64,000 nucleotides of DNA, taken from NCBI GenBank assembly GCA_963851105.1, contig CAWKNP010000005.1, forward strand, positions 62,001-126,000, written 5' to 3'. The DNA comes from DATARN01 sp963851105. GTDB lineage: Bacteria > Actinomycetota > Acidimicrobiia > Acidimicrobiales > Palsa-688. The notes beneath the pieces were generated by a model. It did not search any database. It was given only the letters and a program-made list of their open reading frames with translations, and was not told where the DNA came from. Made by a program: the position numbers and the translations under genes. Shown in pieces: positions 25,415 to 34,283 of the stretch. Position 1 is the first letter of the stretch. Each line of letters starts with the position of its first letter.

Positions 25415-27235
25415 ATGGCTGATCTTTCTGCAGGTCTGCCGGGGCCGCCGGCGCCAACACCGCAGTACCAGTCGTTGTACCGCCGCTTCCGGCCCCAGCG
25501 CTTCGCCGATGTTCGCGGCCAGGAACACGTGACCCGGGCCCTCCTCAACACCGTTCGAGACGAACGCGTGGCCCACGCTTATCTCTTCAGCGGGCCGCGA
25601 GGGACTGGCAAGACATCCACCGCCCGGATCCTGGCCATGGCGCTCAACTGCGAAAATCCCGTCGCCGGCGAGCCCGACGGCACCTGTGCTTCCTGTGTCG
25701 ATATCCGCCTGGGCGCCTCGGTCGACGTCACCGAGCTCGATGCCGCCTCCAACCGGGGCATCAACGAGATGCGGGATCTGCGATCTCGCGTGGCCATGGG
25801 GACGCGGGGCCGGTGGCGGGTCTACATCATCGACGAGGTCCACCAGCTCACCGCCGATGCCGCCGGGGCCCTGCTCAAGACCCTGGAGGAGCCCCCGGCC
25901 CACGTGGTGTTCGTGCTGGCCACGACCGACCCCCAGAAGGTGCTCCCGACTATCCGCAGCCGGACGATTCCCTTCGAGTTTCACCTGCTGGCGAGCGAAG
26001 TGCTCGGCGACTTGCTCCGCGACATCAACGAGCAGGCCGGCCTCGGCGTGGCGCCCGAGGCCATCGACATCGTCATCCGCCGGGGCCACGGCTCGGCTCG
26101 CGACGCACTCACCGTCCTCGACCAGGTAGCGGCGGGAGGCGGTGTCGAGGACCAGGCCCAAGTCGTCGCCCAGATCGTCGACGGCCTGGCTGAGCGCGAC
26201 GCCGGCCTCGTGCTCACCGCGGTGGCCGAAGCCATGGCGTCGGGCCGCGACGCCCGGCGGCTGGCGGCTGAGCTGGTCGAGCACCTGCGCAACGGTTTCC
26301 TGGCCACCATGGCGAGGAGCCTGGTCATGCTCCCCGACGACGCCGTGACCGAGGTGGCGGAGCAGGCCCGGCGGCTGGGCCTGGCCGCCCTCGTCCGGGC
26401 CATGGAAGTCATCGGCCAAGCCCTGGCTGACATGCGGGACTCCGTCGACCCCCGAGTCACCCTCGAGGTGGCGCTCGTGCGCCTTTCGCGCCCCGATGCC
26501 GACGTCAGTCCCGCCGCACTGTTGGAGCGCATAGAGCGCCTCGAGCGGGCCCGACCGGGGGAAAATATGGCTTCCAGTGCCAGCATGGCTCACCGGCTGG
26601 TCGAGCGGGTCACGCCACCGGCCCCCCGGTCCGTGGTGTCGCCCCCGCCGGCGGCCGCTGCGCCGGTTCCGCCGGTTCCGCCGGCGGCCGCCGCGCCGGT
26701 CCCGCCCGCGCCCCCCCGGGCACCGAACGCACCTCGGCCGCCGGCGTCGAGCGGTCCCCGGCCGCCCGCGGCCGCTGTTGCCTTGGTGGCGCCCCGGCCG
26801 GCGGCGACGCCGGGGTCCGGGGCACCGGGCACCCCTTTGCCCACCCGGGACGAACTGACCCTTGCATGGGGCGACGGCGTGCTGAGGGGATTGTCGGGCA
26901 AGGCCAAGGCGTACCTGGGCAGCGGCCGCTTCGTCGGTGTGGACCCCGACGCGGCGGTGTACGCCGTGCCCAACCAGCAGTGGCTGTCGCGCAGCCTCGA
27001 CGTCCGAGCCGAGGCCGAGGCGGCGCTGGCGGCCCGCTTCGGGCGTCGCGTCCCCCTGAAGTTGGTGGTCGAAGCGGCCATCGCGTCGGCGCCCTCGCCG
27101 GCCGATTCGGACAAAGGCACGGAGGAGCTCGACCGGGCGGAACTGGATCGCCTGCAGGATGCGGACGTGGCAGTAATCTCGCCGGAACAGCGCCTGATGG
27201 ACGCATTTCCTGGCGCCGAGGAGGTGTCGACATGA
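25415..27235 (+). CDS. dnaX: DNA polymerase III subunit gamma/tau
   Basis: A 606-aa clamp-loader ATPase. It has Walker A GPRGTGKT, a zinc module with Cys at CEN, CAS and SCV, the DEVHQL Walker B, the sensor LATTDPQK and the SRC-like motif IRSRTIPFEF. Past residue 380 is a Pro/Ala-rich linker and a C-terminal domain (LSGKAKAYLGSGRFVG) that contacts the polymerase. I see no slippery A-rich site for programmed frameshifting. Hexamer TAGGCT lies 8 nt before the ATG, consistent with a leaderless start. Its stop overlaps the ybaB start. Confidence 0.95.
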   Translation: MADLSAGLPGPPAPTPQYQSLYRRFRPQRFADVRGQEHVTRALLNTVRDERVAHAYLFSGPRGTGKTSTARILAMALNCENPVAGEPDGTCASCVDIRLGASVDVTELDAASNRGINEMRDLRSRVAMGTRGRWRVYIIDEVHQLTADAAGALLKTLEEPPAHVVFVLATTDPQKVLPTIRSRTIPFEFHLLASEVLGDLLRDINEQAGLGVAPEAIDIVIRRGHGSARDALTVLDQVAAGGGVEDQAQVVAQIVDGLAERDAGLVLTAVAEAMASGRDARRLAAELVEHLRNGFLATMARSLVMLPDDAVTEVAEQARRLGLAALVRAMEVIGQALADMRDSVDPRVTLEVALVRLSRPDADVSPAALLERIERLERARPGENMASSASMAHRLVERVTPPAPRSVVSPPPAAAAPVPPVPPAAAAPVPPAPPRAPNAPRPPASSGPRPPAAAVALVAPRPAATPGSGAPGTPLPTRDELTLAWGDGVLRGLSGKAKAYLGSGRFVGVDPDAAVYAVPNQQWLSRSLDVRAEAEAALAARFGRRVPLKLVVEAAIASAPSPADSDKGTEELDRAELDRLQDADVAVISPEQRLMDAFPGAEEVST

Positions 27236-27564
27236 CCACCGATGGCCCGGATCTGGGAAGTCTGCTGTCACAGATGCAGCAGATGCAGCAGCAATTGATG
27301 GATGCCCAGGCCACTGCCGCCGCGACGGTGGTGGAGGGGCGCAGCGGGGGCGGCGCGGTGAAAGTGACCGTGACCGGCAGCATGGCGTTCGAGTCAGTGG
27401 TCATCGATCCGTCGGTCGTCGACCCGGACGATATCGAGATGCTCCAGGACCTGGTCCTGGCGGCCATCCGGGACGCGGTGGCGCAGGCCAACGAGCTCAA
27501 CAGCGAAGCCCTGGGCGGCATCGGGTTGAGCGGCGGTGGCTTGGACGGCCTCTTGGGAGGCTGA
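27232..27564 (+). CDS. YbaB/EbfC nucleoid-associated protein
   Basis: A 110-aa protein with the YbaB core: a Gln/Met-rich first helix (LLSQMQQMQQQLMDAQ), a Gly-rich strand (VKVTVTGSMAFESVVIDP) and a helix ending in the acidic ELNSEAL. The C-terminus is Gly-rich. YbaB dimers bind DNA. It sits in the conserved dnaX-ybaB-recR operon with overlapping starts and stops on both sides, so the three are co-translated. Confidence 0.93.
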   Translation: MTTDGPDLGSLLSQMQQMQQQLMDAQATAAATVVEGRSGGGAVKVTVTGSMAFESVVIDPSVVDPDDIEMLQDLVLAAIRDAVAQANELNSEALGGIGLSGGGLDGLLGG

Positions 27565-28184
27565 TGTATGCCCCGCCCGTTCAGGACCTGATCGACGAGC
27601 TCGGCCGGCTGCCGGGGATCGGGCCCAAGTCGGCGCAGCGCATCGCCTTCTACCTCCTGAAGGCGCCGCGTGAGGACGCGCTACGGCTCTCCGAAGCCAT
27701 CACGGTGGTAAAGGACCGGATCTCCTGGTGCCGGCGTTGCTTCAACGTGTCCGAGACGGCACTCGACGCCGTCGCCGGCCAGGGTGAATGTGAGATCTGC
27801 CGGGACGACCGGCGCGATGCCACGGTGGTGTGCGTAGTGGAGGAGCCCCGCGACATCGTGGCGGTCGAGAAGACCCGTGAATACCGCGGCCGGTACCACG
27901 TCCTCCAAGGCGCCATCAATCCCATCGAAGGCGTCGGGCCCGACCAGCTGCGCGTCCGCGAGCTCCTGGCTCGTATCGACGCCGAGACCATCGCCGAAGT
28001 GATCCTGTGCACGAATCCCAACATCGAGGGCGACGCCACCGCCATGTACCTGGCGACCTTGCTGCGGCCCCTCCCGGTGAGAGTCACGAGGATTGCCAGC
28101 GGCCTCCCCGTCGGCGGCGACCTCGAATACGCCGACGAATTGACCCTTGGCCGGGCGCTCGAGGGGCGCCGCGAACTGGGGTAA
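27564..28184 (+). CDS. recR: Recombination protein RecR
   Basis: A 206-aa protein that works with RecO/RecF to load RecA at gaps. The N-terminal HhH motif is LGRLPGIGPKSAQRIAFYLL, the four-Cys zinc finger spans CRRC to CEIC (about residues 55-75), and the Toprim domain begins VCVVEEPRDIVAVEKT. Length is normal. The ATG overlaps the ybaB stop (TGATG). Confidence 0.96.
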   Translation: MYAPPVQDLIDELGRLPGIGPKSAQRIAFYLLKAPREDALRLSEAITVVKDRISWCRRCFNVSETALDAVAGQGECEICRDDRRDATVVCVVEEPRDIVAVEKTREYRGRYHVLQGAINPIEGVGPDQLRVRELLARIDAETIAEVILCTNPNIEGDATAMYLATLLRPLPVRVTRIASGLPVGGDLEYADELTLGRALEGRRELG

Positions 28185-28197
28185 CTGTTTGGCCTGA

Positions 28198-28219
28198 GTA
28201 GCGATGGGCATATCGCTAC
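28198..28219. promoter_or_regulatory. Perfect inverted repeat just before a start codon
   Basis: Arms GTAGCGAT and ATCGCTAC with a 6-nt spacer end one base before the GTG of the next gene. It could be a repressor operator covering its promoter, or an attenuating hairpin after recR. Confidence 0.5.
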
Positions 28220-28220
28220 C

Positions 28221-28982
28221 GTGGCTCGGGTGGACGTGAGGGAAACCGAACTGGCGGCGATTGACTCGGCGGATCGCAACTGGCGGCAGCGCCTGCGGGA
28301 CTCCTCGGCGACGGTGGGCAGAGGCGTCGCCGGGCTACCCGATCGCCTCCCCGACAACGTGCGCGAGCAGGTCGGGATCAGTGTCAAGCGGCTGAAGAAG
28401 GTCCGCACGCCGAAGGGCTTCAAGAAGGCACTCCTCGCAGAGGTCGAGCGGCTCTTCCTCGCCGTGACGCCACTGCTCGCCGCCGCCCCGTTGCCGCTGA
28501 CCGGCTGGCGGGCTCGGTTGGCCGCCGGTGCCGCCGGTAGCGCGTCGGCGGTCGTCGAGCAGGCCGAGGAAGTTGCGGCACTGGTGTCGTGGGGCGGCGC
28601 GCTGCCGAGCGCGCCGGTGGTGACCGGCGCCGTGCTGGCAGGGTGGATCCTCGAGTTGTGGATCGCCGTCAGTGCCCGCGTCAACCAGCTCCGGGCCGCC
28701 GGGCGCCAGGTCGACCCCGAAACGTTGAGCCGGGAACTGGCGGGCGCCTACCTCGACGACCGCGACGGTGCCAAACACAACGACATGGCCTGGGCCGTGC
28801 GCGCCGTGGCTCTGCGCGCCGCCAAGCGCTGGGCGGCGGGGTTGATCCCCGGTTTCGGCATCGCCTACGACGGCGTGTCCTCGCAGCGCACCGTTTCGCG
28901 CATCCTGGCGGAACCGCTCGACGCCCACCCCCTGCTGTCAGCGCTCGGCGAGGCCTCCGTGGTTACCGCCGCCAGCGGATAG
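28221..28982 (+). CDS. Hypothetical protein, 253 aa
   Basis: I do not recognise the family. It has a charged N-terminal part (RETELAAIDSADRNWRQRL), a Lys/Arg-rich patch (KRLKKVRTPKGFKKAL) and then several moderately hydrophobic helices (about residues 85-100, 130-150 and 205-220) joined by AKHNDMAWAVRAVALRAAK. It may associate with the membrane. The GTG start lies right behind an inverted repeat. It ends 10 bp before the FKBP gene, so the two may be co-transcribed. Confidence 0.6.
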   Translation: MARVDVRETELAAIDSADRNWRQRLRDSSATVGRGVAGLPDRLPDNVREQVGISVKRLKKVRTPKGFKKALLAEVERLFLAVTPLLAAAPLPLTGWRARLAAGAAGSASAVVEQAEEVAALVSWGGALPSAPVVTGAVLAGWILELWIAVSARVNQLRAAGRQVDPETLSRELAGAYLDDRDGAKHNDMAWAVRAVALRAAKRWAAGLIPGFGIAYDGVSSQRTVSRILAEPLDAHPLLSALGEASVVTAASG

Positions 28983-28992
28983 CTTCGAGCAC

Positions 28993-29367
28993 GTGACCAA
29001 CATCGACAAGCCCGTCATCGAGCCGCCGGACGGCGATCCGCCGGCCGAGCTGGAGATCACCGACATCTGGGAGGGAGACGGCGCCGAGGCGGCACCGGGC
29101 GCCATGGTGACCGTCCATTACGCCGGCGTGGCTTTCTCGACCGGGCAGGAATTCGATGCCAGCTGGAACCGCAACGCCCCCTTCCGTTTCGGGCTCGGCC
29201 AAGGCCAGGTCATCGCAGGCTGGGATCAGGGAGTGGCGGGCATGAAAGTCGGTGGCCGGCGGCGCCTCGTCATCCCGCCCGCCCTCGGGTACGGCGACCG
29301 GGGCGCCGGCGGCGTCATCAAGCCGGGCGAAACCCTCATCTTCGTGGTCGACCTGCTGGCGGTGTAA
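28993..29367 (+). CDS. FKBP-type peptidyl-prolyl cis-trans isomerase
   Basis: A 124-aa cytoplasmic isomerase with no signal peptide. Family motifs are VTVHYAGV, EFDASWNRNAPFRFGLG, VIAGWDQGVAGMKVGGRR and IPPALGYGDRGAG. The Trp of VIAGWDQG forms the base of the active site. It begins with GTG. Similar small FKBPs are common in Actinobacteria. Confidence 0.93.
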   Translation: MTNIDKPVIEPPDGDPPAELEITDIWEGDGAEAAPGAMVTVHYAGVAFSTGQEFDASWNRNAPFRFGLGQGQVIAGWDQGVAGMKVGGRRRLVIPPALGYGDRGAGGVIKPGETLIFVVDLLAV

Positions 29368-29412
29368 CCACCTTCGGGCCAAAAGCGAGGGACTTGTGGT
29401 GCGCTTCGCCGC

Positions 29413-30219
29413 CTAATGCCTGCGAAGGCCCTTGTTGACGAACCACGCCCCGCCCGCGACCGACGCGATCCCGCTCAGGGCGAGGGCCAGGATCAGGCCG
29501 GTCAAGGGAGCGGCGTGGTGGTGGGCGGCAATCGGTGCCGGCGCTGCCAGCTGGCCGGGAACGGTCGGCACCGGGAGGAGCACCGGGGCCGCCGTGGTCG
29601 GGGGCGCGGGATCGGCGGTCACGGCGGCGGGAACGGTCACCGGCGGGATCGTCACCGCAGGCGCCGTCGTCGCCGCAGCAGTGGCCACGGTATGGGGCGC
29701 CGGCGATGCGGTCACGGCGGGGTGGGCCGGCGGCGCAATGGTGGCCGGAGGGGCGGTCACGGGTGTCGCACCCGGCTTGGCCTCGAAGTCCTCGGTGATC
29801 CAGAGAAAGCCGTTGGCCCCGGTCGCCACGCCGATGCCCGTGAGGTTGTACGTCGGGTCGATCATGTTGCCGAAGTGAAACGGGCTGTTGACGAAGGCGT
29901 TGAAGACAATGGCGACGCTGCCGCCGCCGCCGACGTTCTCACCGAGCTTTGTCCAGCCGCCGCTCAGATGGGAGCCCACCGTGGGGTTGTGACTGAGAGC
30001 TGCCGCGGCCGCCATATGGGCCGACCACCCCTGGGCGACGCCGGTGAGGGTGGGATCGGTGTAGAGCGGCCCGACGCCGTGGGCGGCCCGCAGGGAGTTG
30101 ACCAGCGCCAGCAGGCTGCCGGCGTTGTCGGCGTGGGCGGGCGTCGCCGCCGTTACCAGGGGGAAGGCGACCACGCTGAGAGCAATGACGATTTGGAGCA
30201 ACCGGCGGCGCATGTTCAC
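29413..30219 (-). CDS. Secreted CAP (SCP/PR-1) domain protein with C-terminal membrane anchor
   Basis: A 268-aa protein. The signal peptide (RRRLLQIVIALSVVAFPLVTA) ends near AHA. The CAP domain spans residues 33-150: LVNSLRAAHGVGPL, SAHMAAAAALSHNP, LGENVG, and the conserved FHFGNMIDPTYNLTGIGV. A Pro/Thr/Ala linker of about 90 residues follows, then one membrane helix (LTGLILALALSGIASVAGGAW) and a basic end. This suggests a surface-tethered protein; bacterial CAP proteins have no agreed activity. The start may be the Met two codons later. Confidence 0.83.
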   Translation of the reverse strand: MNMRRRLLQIVIALSVVAFPLVTAATPAHADNAGSLLALVNSLRAAHGVGPLYTDPTLTGVAQGWSAHMAAAAALSHNPTVGSHLSGGWTKLGENVGGGGSVAIVFNAFVNSPFHFGNMIDPTYNLTGIGVATGANGFLWITEDFEAKPGATPVTAPPATIAPPAHPAVTASPAPHTVATAAATTAPAVTIPPVTVPAAVTADPAPPTTAAPVLLPVPTVPGQLAAPAPIAAHHHAAPLTGLILALALSGIASVAGGAWFVNKGLRRH

Positions 30220-30324
30220 GAGGTGTCGGCCGGCTCCCGAGCCAACTTGAGGGCTTGAAAAGGGGCGTGACGGCTGCTCCCGTCGGTGGCGCAGCCCTGG
30301 CGTTGCTGCCCGCGGGGAGGCGGG

Positions 30325-31515
30325 TTAGATCGTGCGCAGGACGATGGCGTCGCCTTGGCCGCCGCCGCCACACAGGGCTGCGGCGCCCACGCCCCCGCCC
30401 CGGCGACGCAATTCATGCAGCAGGGTCAGGGCGAGGCGGGTTCCCGACATGCCGATGGGATGGCCGAGGGCGATTGCTCCGCCGTTGACGTTGACGACGT
30501 CGTCGCTCACCCCGAGGTCGTCCATGGATGCCAACGCGACAGCCGCAAAGGCCTCGTTGAACTCGAACAGATCGATGTCGGACAGCGCCAGGCCGGCGCG
30601 GTCGAGGGCCCGGGCGGTCGCTCGCGACGGCTGGCTCAACAGCGAGGGATCAGGGCCCGCGACCTGCCCGTAACCGACCACCTGCCCGAGCGGGATGACA
30701 CCCAGGCGCTCGGCCATCGCGGGCGACGCCACGACCACCGCCGCGGCACCATCGGAGATCTGGCTGGCGTTGCCGGCGGTGATGGTGCCGTCGGGGGCGA
30801 ACGCGGGGCGGAGCTTGGCCAGGGACTCGGCCGTCGTGCCCGGACGGACCCCCTCGTCGGTCTCGACAACCAGAGGCTCGGCCGTCGGTTTGCGGGGCGG
30901 CACGGTGACCGCCACGATCTCGTCTCCGAACCGGCCGTCCTTGATGGCCGCGGCGGCCCGTTCGTGGGATGCGGCGGCGAAGGCATCCTGGCGTTCGCGG
31001 GTGAGCTTCGGGCGGGCTTTGGCGTAGTTCTCGGTGCCCGCGCCCATGGCGACATCCTCGAAGGCGTCCCACAGTCCGTCGTGCATCAAGGAGTCGACGA
31101 GCTCGCCATTGCCGAGGCGGTAGCCGCCTCGGGCGCCGGGGAGCAAGTACGGCGCCTGGGACATGGATTCCATGCCCCCGGCCACGACGATGTCGGCCTC
31201 GCCGGCGTTGATCATCTGATCCGCCAGGTAGATGGTGTTGAGCCCCGAGAGGCACACCTTGTTGACGGTCGTGGCGGGCACTGTCATCGGGATCCCGGCC
31301 TTGACTGCTGCCTGGCGGGCGGTGATCTGGCCCTGGCCGGCTTGCAGGACCTGGCCCATCAGGACGTAGTCGACCTGGTCGGGCGCCACCTGGGACCGGC
31401 GCAACGCCTCTGCGATGGCAATGGCGCCCAGGTCCATGGCACTCAAAACGGCGAGGGCACCCGACAACCTTCCAACAGGTGTGCGGGCCCCGGAAATGAT
31501 CATTGATCCAGCCAC
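30325..31515 (-). CDS. Acetyl-CoA acetyltransferase (thiolase)
   Basis: A 396-aa thiolase that condenses two acetyl-CoA to acetoacetyl-CoA, or the reverse. The acyl-accepting Cys is in NKVCLSGLNT (about residue 88), the His in NGGAIALGHPIGMSG, and the second Cys in ALCGGGGQGDA. The biosynthetic-type length and motifs fit the first step of the ethylmalonyl-CoA pathway or of polyhydroxybutyrate synthesis, matching other genes in the window. The GTG start is supported by TACACT 6 nt upstream. No copy of the shared operator is seen here. Confidence 0.93.
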   Translation of the reverse strand: MAGSMIISGARTPVGRLSGALAVLSAMDLGAIAIAEALRRSQVAPDQVDYVLMGQVLQAGQGQITARQAAVKAGIPMTVPATTVNKVCLSGLNTIYLADQMINAGEADIVVAGGMESMSQAPYLLPGARGGYRLGNGELVDSLMHDGLWDAFEDVAMGAGTENYAKARPKLTRERQDAFAAASHERAAAAIKDGRFGDEIVAVTVPPRKPTAEPLVVETDEGVRPGTTAESLAKLRPAFAPDGTITAGNASQISDGAAAVVVASPAMAERLGVIPLGQVVGYGQVAGPDPSLLSQPSRATARALDRAGLALSDIDLFEFNEAFAAVALASMDDLGVSDDVVNVNGGAIALGHPIGMSGTRLALTLLHELRRRGGGVGAAALCGGGGQGDAIVLRTI

Positions 31516-31622
31516 CCAGACAGTGTACGGAGGCTCGGAATCCTCGCGTATCTGCGACCCGTCCCGACCCCTCTAGCGTGGTGTGAAGTATCCCGTGGCC
31601 ACGTGTCAACGAAAGAGGAACT

Positions 31623-32385
31623 ATGAGCGAGACCGCCGTTCGACCGACCAGCGGCGGACAGTTCTGCGGGAACTGTGGCGCCGCCGTGAAGGCCTACTGG
31701 AACTCGTGCGCGGCATGCGGGACGCCGCTCGATGTGCGCCCCGTCGGCTCATTCGAGCCGGTCGCCGATACCGCCGCCGCCCCGCCCACCGCCGCCCCGC
31801 CCCCGGCCGCCGCCCCGCCCCCGCCGCCGCCCGGCCCCGCCCACCGCCGCCGCCCCGCCCCCGCCGGCGTGGTCGCCGCCCCCACCTCCGAGCTACGGAC
31901 CGCCGCCCCCGAGCTACCGCCCGCCCCCGCCCGGCTACGGCCCGACCGCCGGCTATCCGGCCTACAACCCGCCGACGGCCCAGTATCCCGCCGCTGCGTC
32001 CTACCAGTCTTCGTACCGCGTCGATCCTGCCCCCAAGGCGAAGTCGGGTTCGGGACCGTGGATCATCGTGACCATTGTGCTGGTGGTGCTGCTCATCGGC
32101 GTGGGCGCCTTCGGCGCCGTGGTGGCGACGAGCCTGAGCTCCAAGAAGAGCGAACTGGTGACCCGCACCACCGAACGCGACGACGCCCGCAGCCAGCTGA
32201 CGACCGCGCAAGCGGCATTGCGCGATGCCAACTCGACCAAGGCGAACCAGAGCCTCCAGCTGGCGGCGTACAAGGCGTGCATCACCGATCTCAACATCCT
32301 GTTCGCGTCCGCAGCCGGGACCGCGGCGGAGACCGCGGCCGACAAGCAGGCCCAGAAGGACTGCGTTCCCCTCGGCCTGGGGTGA
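31623..32385 (+). CDS. Zinc-ribbon, proline-rich membrane protein, broken by an indel
   Basis: The N-terminus has a zinc ribbon (CGNCG and CAACG, residues 15-35), then a long Pro/Ala/Tyr linker. The frame changes in the C-rich stretch near 31835-31843: the upstream frame degenerates into HRRRPAPAG, while the other frame continues the linker (PPSYGPPPPSYRPPPPGYG). That frame holds one membrane helix (GPWIIVTIVLVVLLIGVGAF), a coiled coil and a Cys-containing outer domain. One extra C explains it. The function is unknown. Confidence 0.72.
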
Positions 32386-32436
32386 CCCCGAGCCCCAGGC
32401 TTGGCCACCGCAGCCGGAGACCACCCCGCGCCGATC

Positions 32437-32454
32437 GGTTACCAACCGGTAACC
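32437..32454 (+). promoter_or_regulatory. Operator-like palindrome overlapping the ccr promoter (site 1)
   Basis: Perfect 7-bp arms GGTTACC and GGTAACC with spacer AACC, ending 7 nt before the ccr ATG. The right arm contains TAACCT, a -10 hexamer placed for a leaderless transcript. The same GGTTACC-N4-GGTA motif lies before two other acyl-CoA genes in this window. This is the geometry of a TetR-type repressor site. Confidence 0.75.
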
Positions 32455-32461
32455 TTTTCCC

Positions 32462-33799
32462 ATGAAAGCGGTACTCGACGCCATCGTCGCGGCTGCCTCC
32501 GGCGATGAACTGGCTGCCATCCCGTTGCCCGAGTCCTACCGGGCGGCGGTCGTCCGTCGCGACGAGGTGGGTATGTTCGCCGGGATCCCGTCGGCCGAGA
32601 AGGACCCTCGCAAGTCGCTGCACCTCGAGGAGGTCCCGCTCCCCGAGCTGGCCCCCGACGAGGCCTATGTGGCGGTCATGGCCAGCGCCATCAACTTCAA
32701 CACCGTGTGGACGTCGATCTTCGAGCCGATGCCGACGTTCCAGTTCCTGGAACGGCTCGGGCGCGAGAGTGTCTGGGGCCGGCGCCACAACCTGCCCTAC
32801 CACGTGGTCGGCTCCGACGCCGCCGGCGTCGTGCTGCGCGTCGGCAGCGCAGTGCGGTTGTGGAAGCCGGGGGACCGGGTGGCCGTCCACTGCAACCACG
32901 TCGACGACCAGGACCCCTCGTCGCACGACGATTCGATGCTGGCTTCCAACCAGCGGATCTGGGGATTCGAGACCAACTTCGGGGGCCTGGCCGACCTGGC
33001 GGTGGTGAAGGCCAACCAGTTGCTGCCCAAACCGGCCCACCTCTCGTGGGAGGAGGCGGCCTGCAACGCCCTGTGCAACTCGACCGCCTACCGCATGCTG
33101 GTCGGCCGCAACGGTGCCGACATGAAACAGGGTGACATCGTGCTCATCTGGGGCGCCACCGGGGGCCTGGGCGGCTATGCCGTGCAGTACGTGCTCAACG
33201 GTGGCGGCATCCCTGTCGGGGTGGTCAGCTCGCCGGCCAAGGCCGACCTGCTGCGTGCGATGGGCTGCGAGGCGGTGATCGACCGGCGGGCCGGGGACTA
33301 CCGGTTCTGGACCGACGAGCACACCCAGAACCCCGACGAATGGCGCCGGTTCGGCAAGGACGTCCGGGCGTTGGTCGGCGAGGACCCCAACATCGTGTTC
33401 GAGCATCCGGGGCGCCAGACAATGGGTGCGTCGGTCTATGTGTGTGCCCGCGGGGGAACGATCGTGACCTGCGCCGCCACCACCGGGTACCAGATCGAGT
33501 ACGACAACCGTCACCTGTGGATGAAGCTGAAGACGATCAAGAGCTCGCATTTCGCCAACTACAAGGAGGCGTGGGAGGCCAACCGCTTGGTGGCCCGGGG
33601 CCGGATCCAGCCCGTGCTGTCGACCACCTATGACCTTGAGCAGGTGGGGGAGGCGGCCTACCAGGTCCACCACAACCTGCACGAGGGCAAGATCGCGCTG
33701 CGGTGCCTGGCGCCCGCCGACGGGCTCGGGATCGACGACCCTTCGCTGCGGGCGGCGATCGGCGAGGCACGGATCGGCCGTTTCCGAGGAGCAGGATGA
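32462..33799 (+). CDS. ccr: Crotonyl-CoA carboxylase/reductase
   Basis: A 445-aa MDR-family enzyme that uses NADPH and CO2 to turn crotonyl-CoA into ethylmalonyl-CoA, the key step of the ethylmalonyl-CoA pathway. Diagnostic stretches are INFNTVWTSIFEPMPTFQFL, YHVVGSDAAGVVLRVG, CNHVDDQDPSSHDDSMLA, IWGFETNFGGLADL, the nucleotide-binding GATGGLGGYAVQY and IKSSHFANYKEAWEANRL. Plain crotonyl-CoA reductases lack some of these, but carboxylation is inferred from the family. It is coupled to mce by ATGA, and the operator-like palindrome sits directly upstream. Confidence 0.96.
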   Translation: MKAVLDAIVAAASGDELAAIPLPESYRAAVVRRDEVGMFAGIPSAEKDPRKSLHLEEVPLPELAPDEAYVAVMASAINFNTVWTSIFEPMPTFQFLERLGRESVWGRRHNLPYHVVGSDAAGVVLRVGSAVRLWKPGDRVAVHCNHVDDQDPSSHDDSMLASNQRIWGFETNFGGLADLAVVKANQLLPKPAHLSWEEAACNALCNSTAYRMLVGRNGADMKQGDIVLIWGATGGLGGYAVQYVLNGGGIPVGVVSSPAKADLLRAMGCEAVIDRRAGDYRFWTDEHTQNPDEWRRFGKDVRALVGEDPNIVFEHPGRQTMGASVYVCARGGTIVTCAATTGYQIEYDNRHLWMKLKTIKSSHFANYKEAWEANRLVARGRIQPVLSTTYDLEQVGEAAYQVHHNLHEGKIALRCLAPADGLGIDDPSLRAAIGEARIGRFRGAG

Positions 33800-34197
33800 T
33801 GCTGACCGAGATCGACCACGTGGCCATCGCGGTCGCCGATCTGGACGCCGCCGTCGCCTGGTACCAGACGATGTTCGGGGCGACGGTCGCCCACCGGGAG
33901 CGGATCGACAGTGACGGCGTCGAGGAGGCGCTGTTGCGGGTCGCCGACTCGTACATCCAGTTGCTGACGCCGACCGCGCCCGACTCGCCCGTGGCCCGTT
34001 TCCTCGATCGCCACGGCGAGGGCATCCACCACGTGGGCTACCGGGTGGCGGATGTGGCGGCCGCGCTCGCCCGGTTGCAGAACGAGGGCGCCCGGGTCAT
34101 CGACGCCGCGCCCCGGCCGGGGTCACGGGGTACGACGGTGGCCTTCGTGCACCCCAAGGCGTCGTTCGGCACCTTGATCGAGCTGGTCCAGGAATAG
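33796..34197 (+). CDS. mce: Methylmalonyl-CoA/ethylmalonyl-CoA epimerase
   Basis: A 133-aa vicinal-oxygen-chelate fold enzyme that interconverts the S and R forms of ethylmalonyl- or methylmalonyl-CoA. Metal ligands are the His in EIDHVAIAV, Gln in IQLLTP, His in IHHVGYRV and Glu in LIELVQ. The start overlaps the ccr stop, a direct functional pairing: Ccr makes the substrate that Epi/Mce isomerises for the mutase. Confidence 0.95.
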   Translation: MMLTEIDHVAIAVADLDAAVAWYQTMFGATVAHRERIDSDGVEEALLRVADSYIQLLTPTAPDSPVARFLDRHGEGIHHVGYRVADVAAALARLQNEGARVIDAAPRPGSRGTTVAFVHPKASFGTLIELVQE

Positions 34198-34260
34198 GGC
34201 AACGAACGCGCCCGGTGTCGGCGGGCACCGATATCGCGCCGGCTGACCCTCCTGAGGGCC

Positions 34261-34276
34261 GTCTACTCCGGTAGAC
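34261..34276. promoter_or_regulatory. Perfect inverted repeat upstream of the HTH protein
   Basis: Arms GTCTAC/GTAGAC with spacer TCCG. The right arm overlaps TAGACT, a -10 like hexamer 6 nt before the GTG of the small HTH protein. It is a candidate autoregulatory operator. Confidence 0.6.
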
Positions 34277-34283
34277 TTGGGCG

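Noticed and set aside
24788..27271. Very long open frame (827 aa) on the minus strand opposite dnaX
   Set aside because: It is the mirror of a GC-rich coding gene; dnaX, ybaB and their motifs account for the region.
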